The translations under genes were made by a program, and so were the position numbers. From Halomonas sp. DQ26W (lineage in GTDB: Bacteria > Pseudomonadota > Gammaproteobacteria > Pseudomonadales > Halomonadaceae), in NCBI RefSeq assembly GCF_003339685.1, contig NZ_QPKI01000005.1, positions 1 through 64,000 on the forward strand: a stretch of DNA of 64,000 nucleotides. The letters are read 5' to 3'. Positions within the stretch are counted from its first letter, which is position 1; every line of letters starts with the position of its first letter. Positions 9,934 to 18,294 of this stretch are shown here, one piece after another. A model generated the notes under the pieces. The model worked only from the letters and a program-made list of their open reading frames with translations, did no database searches and was not told where the DNA came from.

Positions 9934-12174
9934 TCAGTTGCCCATGTCCCGAGTCTCAGCCCCAGCCTGAGGCGGTGCCAATGGCGTTCTCACCTTTGCC
10001 GACCCGCCACGCCGCCAGGCGAAATAACGCTCAAGCCAGCCCAGCACCCGCTCCGGCTTGTGGGCATTTTTCCACACTCCTGCGCTGGCCTTGGCCGCCT
10101 CCGACCAGGTGGGATAGGGATGCACCGTTCCCAACAACTTGTTGAGTCCGATGCCGTGGGTCATCGCCAGGGTGAACTCCGCAAGCAATTCACCGGCACC
10201 ATGCCCAACCACCAAGGCGCCGAGGATACGGTCCTTGCCCGGCTCCGTCAGCACCTTGACGAAGCCTTCCGTGAGCCCTTCGGTAATGGCCCGATCCAGT
10301 TCGGAGAGCGCATAGCGCGTCACCTCGAAGTCGGTGCCCTGTGCCCTCGCCTCCTTCTCGCTCAGCCCCACACGGGCCACTTCCGGATCGGTATAGGTGA
10401 CCGCCGGCAGCGCTCGATAGCTGACCCGGAAACGCTTGAACTCACCGAATAAGGCGTTGACCGTGGCGTGCCAGGCCTGATGTGCGCCGGCATGGGTCAG
10501 TTGAAAGGGACCGGCCACGTCGCCGCAGGCCCAGACATTGGGCAGTACACTCTGCAGGGTTCCATCCACCGCCAAGGTACCGTCGGCGCAGGTCTCTACC
10601 CCCAGTGCATCAAGGCCCATACCGGTCACATTGGCCACACGCCCCACCGCCACCAGTAGTTGGTCGAAATCCATTCGCTCGATTAGCGTTTCACCTGTCG
10701 GGCTCACGCGCTCGACCACCAGAATATGCGCACCCTGCCGGCCAGCACACGCCTCCACTCGGATCGCCCGGGTATCCAGCCACAGTGACAGGCCCTCAGC
10801 CTCGAGACGCTGACTTAGCGCCGCAGCGGTATCGCCGTCTTCCCTCGGCAGCAGCTGGCCACCCATCTCGACCAGGCTCACCTGGCTGCCCAGCCGGGCG
10901 AAACTCTGTCCCAGCTCACAGCCGACAGGGCCGCCCCCCAATACAACGAGTCGGCCAGGCAGGGTCTCGAGTTGCCACAGGTTGTCCGAGGTCAACACCT
11001 CGATATCGTCAAGACCAGGGAGGTCGGGAACGCGTGGACGTGCCCCGCTGGCGATGATCACATGGCGGGTGGTGAGCACACGCTCTCCTTCCTCGCCCGT
11101 GACTTTGACGCGCCACGGATCCAGCAAGCAGGCCTCGCCAGCGATCACTTCGACCCCCAGCCCCTCGTAGCGCGCACGACTGTCGTGTGGCTCCACCTCG
11201 CGAATCACACGCTGGACATGCCCCATCACCTGCGTGAAATCCACCCGTGGCTCTCCAGCATGAATACCGTAACGTGCGGACTCACGCACTTCACTGGCGA
11301 CACGGGCCGCGCGGATCAACGCCTTGGAGGGCACGCAACCGGTATTCAAGCAGTCGCCGCCAAGCCTGTCGCGCTCCACCAGTACGACCCGCGCCTTGAC
11401 CGCCGCCGCGATATAGCTTGCCACCAGGCCCGCGGAGCCGCCGCCGATGACCACGATGTCATGATCGAAGCGCGCCGGACGGTCGTAGCGGCTCGCCAGC
11501 CGGCGACGCTTGGCAACGGCCACCACCCCCCGCGCCAGCCAGGGGAAGAGGCCGATGAGCACGAAGGAGCCAATCAGGCTCGGCGACAGGATCCCGGAGA
11601 GACTCTCCAGGTTGCCCAGCTCCCGGCCGGCATTCACGAATAGCGCCGTCCCGGGCAGCATGCCCAGCTGGCTGACCCAATAGAAGGTCCACAGCCGCAT
11701 GCGCGTCAGCCCCATCACCAGGTTGATGACAAAGAAGGGAAACAGCGGGATCAGGCGCAGCGTAAAGAGATAGAAAGCTCCTTCGCGTCGAATGCCTGCG
11801 TTGATGCGCTCGAGTTGCCGGGCGAAGCGTTTTTCCAGCGGGCCGCGAGCCAGGGTCCGGGCGAGCGCTGCTGCCAGGGCGGCGCCGATGGTGCTAGCGA
11901 AAGAGATGATCAGCAGGCCCCAGCCGAGGCCGAACAGCGCTCCGCCGAGTACCGTCAACAGTGTCGCGCCCGGCAGTGATAGCCCTGCCATGACGATATA
12001 GAGAACAAAGAAGCCCCCGATGACAGTGACAGGCTGATCGGCCAGCCACGCATGGAAGCGGGCCTGTTCGGCCTTGAGGTTTTCCAGGGTCAGGAAGTCA
12101 GCTGCCCCACTGAGAAAAAAAAACCCCACCACCAGGATGATCAGTGCCACCAGTATCAGACGTCGCTTTGCCAC
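9934..12174 (-). CDS. VTT (TVP38/TMEM64) membrane domain fused to FAD disulfide oxidoreductase
   Basis: The 746-aa protein joins two families. Residues 1-230 form a multi-helix VTT/TVP38 membrane domain: a signal-anchor helix, then GLSLPGATLLTVLGGALFG and the LRLIPLFPFFVINLVMG re-entrant signature. Residues 238-746 are a complete class I pyridine nucleotide-disulfide oxidoreductase. It has the FAD dinucleotide fold VVIGGGSAGL (241-250), the redox pair C275/C280 in GGDCLNTGCVPSK, NAD(P) site VVLGGGPVGCELGQ and the dimer-interface HPYPTWSEA. The flavoprotein half resembles mercuric reductase and dihydrolipoamide dehydrogenase but lacks an N-terminal heavy-metal domain. A membrane-tethered quinone, disulfide or metal reductase is plausible; the substrate cannot be read. 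The start is GTG, with GGAG nearby. Confidence 0.9.
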   Translation of the reverse strand: MAKRRLILVALIILVVGFFFLSGAADFLTLENLKAEQARFHAWLADQPVTVIGGFFVLYIVMAGLSLPGATLLTVLGGALFGLGWGLLIISFASTIGAALAAALARTLARGPLEKRFARQLERINAGIRREGAFYLFTLRLIPLFPFFVINLVMGLTRMRLWTFYWVSQLGMLPGTALFVNAGRELGNLESLSGILSPSLIGSFVLIGLFPWLARGVVAVAKRRRLASRYDRPARFDHDIVVIGGGSAGLVASYIAAAVKARVVLVERDRLGGDCLNTGCVPSKALIRAARVASEVRESARYGIHAGEPRVDFTQVMGHVQRVIREVEPHDSRARYEGLGVEVIAGEACLLDPWRVKVTGEEGERVLTTRHVIIASGARPRVPDLPGLDDIEVLTSDNLWQLETLPGRLVVLGGGPVGCELGQSFARLGSQVSLVEMGGQLLPREDGDTAAALSQRLEAEGLSLWLDTRAIRVEACAGRQGAHILVVERVSPTGETLIERMDFDQLLVAVGRVANVTGMGLDALGVETCADGTLAVDGTLQSVLPNVWACGDVAGPFQLTHAGAHQAWHATVNALFGEFKRFRVSYRALPAVTYTDPEVARVGLSEKEARAQGTDFEVTRYALSELDRAITEGLTEGFVKVLTEPGKDRILGALVVGHGAGELLAEFTLAMTHGIGLNKLLGTVHPYPTWSEAAKASAGVWKNAHKPERVLGWLERYFAWRRGGSAKVRTPLAPPQAGAETRDMGN

Positions 12175-12352
12175 CTACTCCACTCCCTTGATTCATCGAG
12201 TCGTCGTATCGAGTCGTACGGTCCTCTTGCGTCGGCCTCCGTCCGCTATCCTTACACTATCGCATCGGCTCGGTTACCTCCCGGTGGACGGAACCCCGAC
12301 CGTGAGCGCACCCTCTAAGACTGACATCCCCTGCAACAGCGAGTGCACCTTA

Positions 12353-12979
12353 ATGAAAATGCCTCTGCGGTTCCCCTGGCTGATTCCCGCGCTACTGCCG
12401 CTGGCAATGGCCAGCCCCGCCCTGGGCGATGACGCCGAGGCAACCGCCACGGCCATCTTCGGTGGTGGCTGCTTCTGGTGCGTCGAGGAGGCCTTCGACA
12501 AGGTGGACGGCGTCGTCGCGACCACCTCGGGCTTCAGCGGCGGTCATGTGGAAAACCCCAGCTACGATCAGGTGGTCGCCGGTGGCACCGGCCACGTCGA
12601 GGTGGTAAAGGTGGAGTATGAGCCCGACCAGGTCGACTACGCGACCCTGCTGCATGTGTTCTGGCGCAACGTCGACCCCTTTGCCGTGGAACGCCAGTTC
12701 TGCGACCGCGGGAAACACTACCGCAGTGCCATCTTCTATGGCAGCGAGGAGGAGCGTGAGCTCGCCGAGGCCACCCGCGACGAGCTGGCCGAACGGTTCG
12801 AGCGCAACATCGCCACCGAGATCACGTCCTTCGAGGCGTTCTATTCGGCCGAGGAGTACCACCAGGGCTACTATCGCAAAAACCCGGTACGCTACCAGTA
12901 CTACAAGGCGGCCTGTGGCCGTGAACGACGTCTGGAAGATGTCTGGGGCGACGAAGCAGGCGGCCTCGGCCAGCCCTGA
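12353..12979 (+). CDS. msrA: Peptide-methionine (S)-S-oxide reductase with signal peptide
   Basis: MsrA repairs oxidised methionine. This 208-aa version carries a clear signal peptide (residues 1-25, hydrophobic WLIPALLPLAMA then ASPALG), so it should work in the periplasm, unlike the usual cytoplasmic enzyme. The catalytic motif GCFWCVE places the nucleophile at C40. The conserved GHVE, FYSAEEYHQGYY and a C-terminal resolving cysteine in AACGRE follow. The start is ATG 12353, where the signal peptide begins, although the frame is open further upstream. It is divergent from the membrane flavoprotein gene, and both fit envelope redox defence. Confidence 0.92.
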   Translation: MKMPLRFPWLIPALLPLAMASPALGDDAEATATAIFGGGCFWCVEEAFDKVDGVVATTSGFSGGHVENPSYDQVVAGGTGHVEVVKVEYEPDQVDYATLLHVFWRNVDPFAVERQFCDRGKHYRSAIFYGSEEERELAEATRDELAERFERNIATEITSFEAFYSAEEYHQGYYRKNPVRYQYYKAACGRERRLEDVWGDEAGGLGQP

Positions 12980-13134
12980 GCCCCTGGCTCACCCAGCGAC
13001 GACGATAGGCTGCACCGCACGCTCACGGCATCATTGCGAGACTACGATGCCAAGGGCCACGCCGTGCATCAGAGCCAGCATCGAGAGCGACATGAGCAGG
13101 CGGATAGCGTCGAGCCGCTCTAGGCGAGGCCTGC

Positions 13135-13776
13135 CTAGCCTTCGCCTGCCGAGGCGACACGCTGTGCAAGCATATTGGGCTCCAGAGTTCGGCGAGCCTG
13201 CCAGTAATGGCGCTGCCAGTAGACGTTATCGAGCTCGGAAAGCATCACACCCTGAGAAGTCGAGGCATGCAGGAAGTATCCATCGCCCACATAGATCCCC
13301 ACGTGATCGTAGGGTCCGGGTGGGCGGAAGAAGACCAGGTCGCCAACCTGTAGCTCCTCGCGTGGCACCAGTGCCCCTTGATGCACCTGCTCGCCGGTGG
13401 AGCGCGGCAGTTCGAGGCGGAAGGTTTCGCTGAAGACGTTCTGAACCAGGGCGGAACAGTCGATTCCCCGCTCGCTGGTGCCGCCCAGTCGATAGGGTGT
13501 GCCGGCCCAGCGCTCATACTGGGCAAGCAGTGCCTGACCCACCAGTTCCGACGGGGGGTTGTGCAAACTACGGGTCTGCAGGATAGGGTTATCCACTGGG
13601 GACATCATGGGGTTCCAGGAAACCGGCATGCCCGGAAGATTACGCGCGAAGTAGTCGTCGGCGTCGCCCGGCGGCTGTTTCGCGCTCCCGGCACAACCGG
13701 CCAGCAGGGCCAGCAGGGCCAGCAGGGCCAGCGACACACCGAGCATCAGGATACGACTCGATCTCGTGGCTACCAT
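13135..13776 (-). CDS. NlpC/P60 family lipoprotein, cell-wall peptidase
   Basis: The 213-aa product has a lipoprotein signal peptide with lipobox LLAGC (C28). The NlpC/P60 cysteine-peptidase domain covers about residues 83-200, with catalytic C107 (GIDCSAL), H158 (YDHVGIYVG) and H170 (FLHAST). Relatives such as E. coli MepS (Spr) and NlpC cut peptide cross-links in peptidoglycan at the outer-membrane face. The frame extends 40 codons upstream, but ATG 13776 is chosen because the signal peptide begins there. The hydrophobic core is coded by a 9-bp tandem repeat, described separately. Confidence 0.9.
   Translation of the reverse strand: MVATRSSRILMLGVSLALLALLALLAGCAGSAKQPPGDADDYFARNLPGMPVSWNPMMSPVDNPILQTRSLHNPPSELVGQALLAQYERWAGTPYRLGGTSERGIDCSALVQNVFSETFRLELPRSTGEQVHQGALVPREELQVGDLVFFRPPGPYDHVGIYVGDGYFLHASTSQGVMLSELDNVYWQRHYWQARRTLEPNMLAQRVASAGEG
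13699..13732. repeat. 9-bp tandem repeat inside a signal peptide
   Basis: GGCCAGCAG is repeated 3.8 times within the NlpC/P60 gene. On the coding strand it gives the leucine/alanine run ALLALLALLAG of the signal-peptide core. Copy-number change by slippage would stay in frame. Confidence 0.85.
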
Positions 13777-14011
13777 CTTGGCAACGTCCTCGTTCCCTGA
13801 GCCGCACGCCTCCCCGGGTCGAGCATGAGCTCTACCTGACAGACCCGAAGGAATCGCTGTGGTAGTGGTGCGTCGGCATCGCATTGCCTGTACCACTGCC
13901 AGAGCGGCCTATGAGGCGGCTGGCTATGATCATGATATAGGCTCCTGTATAAGGAGCCGTTTCAACAAACTTTCCGACTATAAGCCACATAACCTGATAT
14001 GGCGAGCCCCC
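13777..14011. other. Intergenic region with small hairpin
   Basis: Together with the following MITE-like element this is a 376-bp gene-free stretch. Apart from that element, only a 6-bp inverted repeat (GGCTCC at 13940-13945, GGAGCC at 13953-13958) is seen. The NlpC promoter must lie here on the minus strand but was not resolved. Confidence 0.5.
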
Positions 14012-14154
14012 AGGCTCTGTCCGAAAAATGTCTGCGCTCGGCCATGCGGCGTTAAAAATCGGCTCAAAGTACTCATTTACAGCTCGTAAACTCCATCTTT
14101 TCGCCAATTTTTGCCTTGCCTGGCCATCGCTCGCCGACTTTTCAGACAGAGCCT
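14012..14154. mobile_element. MITE-like element, copy 1
   Basis: This 143-bp non-coding element begins AGGCTCTGTC (14012-14021) and ends GACAGAGCCT (14145-14154), a perfect 10-bp terminal inverted repeat that extends imperfectly inward (CGAAAA, TTTTCA). The interior, read on the minus strand, shares the blocks GGAGTTTACG, GTAAATGAG, GATTT and AACGCCG with 19639-19759. It carries no gene and no clear target duplication. Its right end supplies the stop codon of the neighbouring DUF1266 gene. Confidence 0.75.
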
Positions 14155-16612
14155 AATGTAATGTTCTGCCATCACCCGGCAATGTATCGATATGCAGGGG
14201 GGCCCAGTGCCGCGGCCGAGCCCCGGGGAAGTCCAGACTCGCCCAAGGCCCCGCCAGGGGAGGCGCGCCGGAGAGCCACGCCACCAGCGCCTGACGAAAG
14301 CCAGCAAGGAACGCCTCGCGCTCGGGGGTCTCGCCCATGAAGAAAGAGAACCCCGCATAGAGCCCCTCGGCGTAGGCTTCCCAGCCACTGTAATGCGCGG
14401 CAGCCAGAGAGTAGGCCCGCTCCAGGACAATGCTGAAGGCGGCAGCATCCAGCCAGCCCAACTGACGCCCGGCAATGGCCAAGTCCACCACCTGGGCCAG
14501 ATCCCAAGCGGTCATGTCCAGCTCGTTGCAGCCATCCTCATTGCCGCGCACCCGCTGCAGGCGTAGCAAGTGAGTGCGATCCTCATCGCCGCATTCGCCG
14601 GACTCGAGCATGGCGATCTCGGAGTCGAGCCGCTGCTGATTGAGCGTATAGGGTGCGTAGTTGATCTGGTACTCAAGTCGATCGCCCGCCTCAAGCAGGA
14701 AATCGAGGAACTCGGTCATCTCCGCCTCGCCATGCAGGCCGTAATGGCCGTCGATCCAGTCACGTATCGACTCGGCTTCGCGTGTGCTCTCCACATGGGG
14801 TTCACTCCACGCTGCGCTATTGAGCGGACCGACCAGCGACATGGCAGTGAATCGCGGGAGCGTAGGCCGCGGCCCCGGCTCCTGCCATTGAGAATCGTGC
14901 CAATCCAGCCAGTGAAAAGGGCTGCCGGGATCGTCGAGGTGCCAGCGGATTTCGGCCACCAGCGGGGGGTGTTCGCCCTCTGGCAGCAATGACTCCCACT
15001 GCACCCAGGCCTCGAGCAGGCGCCTGATATCGGGATAAAAGTGACATAGGGTGCCACGCAGCGCTTCGGCGAGCGCCTCCAGGGCGGCAGGTTCAAAGCT
15101 CTCGCTGTCCATGGCCATCTGCAAGTAGAAGGCGTATTTCTCGGCCATGTGAATGGTTGCAGCATGACGACTACCCTGCCGAAGACTCGCCAGGATTGTT
15201 AGGTCGGCGGCCTCGGGCCGGCCAAAAGGGGTAGAAGTACCCGGCAAGGCCTCGTGGGCCGCATCGGCGGCCAGCTGGTTCAGGTGATGCGCTTGGGCGG
15301 GCAGCCAATAGCGAGACAGGGCTTCCGGACCTTCGTCGGGATGCAGCCCCAGCGTCTCATCGAGGTAGCGCAGAGCATCGTTGCGCCGCTCGACGGTGAC
15401 CGCCGTGGCCGGCCCCTGCCGGGTTCCCAGCTCAGGCTCGCGCACAGAAGCCAGCGCCAGTACCCAGTGGCGCGGAGAGCGACGCCAGGCGGTCATGGCA
15501 TGACGCGATACATGCCGCGTCTCCTCGACCAGCAGCTCCTGAAGCGCCACACGCCAGGGACTGACAGGCGATAGTAGCAGCAGCTCCCAGTCGGCTCGCA
15601 TGTCCATGAGTCGATTATGCCCCTCGAACAGGCTGCGGCCTCGCTGATAGGCGCGCGCCACCGCCGACCAGTCGCTGTAGCGGCGCTGTACCAGGTCGGC
15701 GCCGTGAGTGGCGAAATCCCGTGCCTCCATCTCGTCGAGCCAGCCCACACAGACCCCGGCCCAGGCCAGATCGACCAGTCGCAGCCAGTCCCAGGCGGCC
15801 CATTCCAGCGGCTCCCCCTGCTCAACCAGCGTCAGCAAGAGCTTGCCATAACCGCGCTCACTGGCGGACAGGCTCTCGAGCCAGTCCTGGCGAGCGGCAG
15901 CATCAGAATCCAGCAGGCGCGTGGCATCCAGGTCCCAGCCCTGGCGGTGCCCCTGCCCCGCCAACCACAACAGGCTTTGCACCAGCTCTTCGCGACTCTC
16001 CAGTTGCCAGTATTCCAGCAGCCACGCCTTGGCCTCGGGCCAGTCGACGACACTCGCCGGCGTGGACAGCACCGGAGAAAAGGCAGCCCGCAGCCGCCAG
16101 GCCTGTTCCCCCGGCGCAGCGGGCCACAGTGCCAAATCCTTGCACCGCCCTACGAGCCATTCGGTAATCCTGTCCCAGGTAATGCCCTCGTCGTCGTGCT
16201 CGAGAATCGCCAGGGCGTCACAGGCCTCTGCAAACGTATCGTCACCGCGAACCCAACCCTCGGCTCGCTTGGCATGGCGCAACGCCTCGTGCCAGGCATC
16301 CAGGCTGGCGTACTGGCTGGTAATTTCGTCAGCCAGACGCAGGACCCAGTCTCGCACTCGCGACTCTTGCAACCAGCCGGCAGAGCCGGCCAGGGCAGTG
16401 AGCTCAAGCGCTGACAACAGTCCCGCTGGATCGGGACGGTCGATACCGAACGCCTCGATCAGACTCCAACCGAGTTCGCCGCGGCCTGTGACACCCAGTG
16501 CCTTCAGCCGCGAAGCCGCAACATCGGCCTCGACCTTGACGGGTTCGGGCTCGAAGGCCCACTCACACAGCACCAGCTGTTGGGCCCACCAGGCATAAAG
16601 GGGATCGACCAA
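14153..16612 (-). CDS. Large protein with three DUF1266-like units
   Basis: This 819-aa soluble, tryptophan-rich protein has at least two clear units of the DUF1266 type (YbeR/YbeU family, function unknown). One, around residues 273-331, reads WDWLRLVDLAWAGVCVGWLD then a helix and SDWSAVARAYQRG. The other, near the C-terminus, reads WDLAQVVDLAIAGRQLGWLD then SGWEAYAEGLYAG. A diverged third unit lies at about 66-123 (LTALAGSAGWLQ, SLDAWHEALRHAKRAEGW). No signal peptide or membrane helix is seen. The start is TTG 16612, supported by GAGGTG 6 bases upstream. The stop TAG overlaps the end of the MITE-like element, so the original C-terminus may have been altered. It is monocistronic. Confidence 0.75.
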   Translation of the reverse strand: MVDPLYAWWAQQLVLCEWAFEPEPVKVEADVAASRLKALGVTGRGELGWSLIEAFGIDRPDPAGLLSALELTALAGSAGWLQESRVRDWVLRLADEITSQYASLDAWHEALRHAKRAEGWVRGDDTFAEACDALAILEHDDEGITWDRITEWLVGRCKDLALWPAAPGEQAWRLRAAFSPVLSTPASVVDWPEAKAWLLEYWQLESREELVQSLLWLAGQGHRQGWDLDATRLLDSDAAARQDWLESLSASERGYGKLLLTLVEQGEPLEWAAWDWLRLVDLAWAGVCVGWLDEMEARDFATHGADLVQRRYSDWSAVARAYQRGRSLFEGHNRLMDMRADWELLLLSPVSPWRVALQELLVEETRHVSRHAMTAWRRSPRHWVLALASVREPELGTRQGPATAVTVERRNDALRYLDETLGLHPDEGPEALSRYWLPAQAHHLNQLAADAAHEALPGTSTPFGRPEAADLTILASLRQGSRHAATIHMAEKYAFYLQMAMDSESFEPAALEALAEALRGTLCHFYPDIRRLLEAWVQWESLLPEGEHPPLVAEIRWHLDDPGSPFHWLDWHDSQWQEPGPRPTLPRFTAMSLVGPLNSAAWSEPHVESTREAESIRDWIDGHYGLHGEAEMTEFLDFLLEAGDRLEYQINYAPYTLNQQRLDSEIAMLESGECGDEDRTHLLRLQRVRGNEDGCNELDMTAWDLAQVVDLAIAGRQLGWLDAAAFSIVLERAYSLAAAHYSGWEAYAEGLYAGFSFFMGETPEREAFLAGFRQALVAWLSGAPPLAGPWASLDFPGARPRHWAPLHIDTLPGDGRTLH

Positions 16613-16814
16613 GGCTCACCTCGACATTCAGCCGCGACGGAAAGGGCGCAGTCATGTCGCGCCAACAGGAAATCGGCGCCTAGTGTAGCGGAAAGCGACG
16701 CTCGCGCCGATGACCAGAGACAGGAAAAAAAGCACGGCACAGTGGGAGAGCTTGGCGGTCCGTTTCAAATAATGCACACTCATCAGATAAAATAATCAAC
16801 GCTCAGGAGCCCCC

Positions 16815-18260
16815 ATGCCTCTTCCCCACGACTTGATACTCGATAAGGCCTATATCGCCGGACGGTGGCGCGACGGCCCTAACCGCTTTGCAGTGACTAA
16901 CCCCGCCACCGGCGAGGTGCTCGCCGAGGTAGCGGACCTCGACGCAAGCGACGCCCGAGATGCCGTGGCCGCAGCCGATGCCGCCTGGCCCGCCTGGCGA
17001 CGGCAGACCGCCAAGCAGCGTGCCGCCCTGCTGCGTGCCTGGTTTGATGCGATCATGGCCAACCAGGAGACGCTGGCCCGACTGATGACCCTGGAGCAGG
17101 GCAAGCCGCTGGCCGAATCCATGGGTGAGGTCGCCTACGGCGCCTCCTTCGTGGAGTTCTACGCCGAGGAGGCCAAGCGCATGGCCGGCGAGACACTGCC
17201 CAGCCACGGCGCCGACAAGCGCATCCTGGTGTTTCGCGAGCCGATCGGTGTCGTGGCGGCGATCACGCCGTGGAATTTCCCCCTGGCGATGATCACGCGC
17301 AAGTGCGCCCCGGCACTCGCCGCCGGCTGCCCGGTGGTGATCAAGCCCGCCGAGGCTACCCCGCTGACCGCCCTGGCCCTGGCGAAACTGGCCGAGGACG
17401 TAGGCTTCCCCGCCGGTGTGCTCAACGTGGTCACGGCAAGCCACCCCGCCGAGATCGGCGAGGTACTGACCACCGATCCGCGCGTGCGCAAGGTTTCCTT
17501 TACCGGCTCGACCCCGGTAGGCAAGCTTCTGTTGGCCCAGTGCGCCGGCACCGTCAAGAAAGCCTCCATGGAACTCGGCGGCAATGCACCCTTCATCGTC
17601 TTCGACGATGCCGACCTGGACGCCGCGGTTGAGGGTGCGATTGCCTCCAAGTACCGCAATTCAGGCCAGACCTGCGTCTGTACCAACCGGCTGCTGGTGC
17701 AGGATGGCGTGTATGACGCCTTCCTCGACAAGCTGGCTGCCAAGGTGGCACAGATGAAGGTCGGCAATGGCCTGGACGACGGCGTGGTGCAGGGACCGCT
17801 GATCAACCGGGCCGCCGTGGAGAAGGTCCAGGCACACATCGTCGATGCCATGGAAAAGGGCGGCCGGCTGGTCTGCGGCGGCAAGCCCCATGGCCTGGGC
17901 GGCACCTTCTTCGAGCCCACCGTGATCGCCGATGTCACCGCCGAGATGCGCGTGGCGACCGAGGAGACTTTCGGCCCGCTGGCGCCGGTCTTCCGCTTTC
18001 ACAGCGACGACGAGGCCATCGCCATGGCCAACGCCACCGAATTCGGCCTGGCGGCCTATTTTTACGCCCGGGATTATCGGCGTATCTGGCATGTCATGGA
18101 GGCGCTGGAATATGGCATGGTGGCGGTGAACGAGGGGATCCTCTCTACCGAACTGGCCCCCTTCGGCGGCGTCAAGGAATCGGGGCTGGGCCGCGAAGGC
18201 TCACACCACGGCCTGGATGAATTCACTGAACTAAAATACGTCTGTGTCGGCGGCCTTTGA
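16815..18260 (+). CDS. gabD: NADP-dependent succinate-semialdehyde dehydrogenase
   Basis: GabD oxidises succinate semialdehyde to succinate, the last step of the GABA shunt. The 481-aa length matches E. coli GabD (482). The catalytic glutamate lies in MELGGNAPFIVFDDADLD and the nucleophilic cysteine in SGQTCVCTNR. The second cysteine two residues later is the redox-sensitive one known from E. coli GabD. The cofactor-binding segment ITPWNFPLAM is present. AGGAG lies 6 bases before the ATG. gabT begins 34 bases after the stop with its own strong ribosome-binding site, so gabD-gabT form an operon. The neighbouring GABA permease and regulator seen in E. coli are absent. Confidence 0.95.
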   Translation: MPLPHDLILDKAYIAGRWRDGPNRFAVTNPATGEVLAEVADLDASDARDAVAAADAAWPAWRRQTAKQRAALLRAWFDAIMANQETLARLMTLEQGKPLAESMGEVAYGASFVEFYAEEAKRMAGETLPSHGADKRILVFREPIGVVAAITPWNFPLAMITRKCAPALAAGCPVVIKPAEATPLTALALAKLAEDVGFPAGVLNVVTASHPAEIGEVLTTDPRVRKVSFTGSTPVGKLLLAQCAGTVKKASMELGGNAPFIVFDDADLDAAVEGAIASKYRNSGQTCVCTNRLLVQDGVYDAFLDKLAAKVAQMKVGNGLDDGVVQGPLINRAAVEKVQAHIVDAMEKGGRLVCGGKPHGLGGTFFEPTVIADVTAEMRVATEETFGPLAPVFRFHSDDEAIAMANATEFGLAAYFYARDYRRIWHVMEALEYGMVAVNEGILSTELAPFGGVKESGLGREGSHHGLDEFTELKYVCVGGL

Positions 18261-18294
18261 TCGCCCACGACGTCTTTCCAAGGAGACAGGTTTG

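Noticed and set aside
9934..12174. Mercury resistance operon
   Set aside because: The flavoprotein lacks the N-terminal metal-binding domain and the C-terminal cysteine pair of MerA, and merR, merT and merP are absent.
14012..14154. Full insertion sequence or small RNA gene
   Set aside because: Too short for a transposase and no promoter-terminator pair; the second diverged copy points to a non-autonomous repeat.
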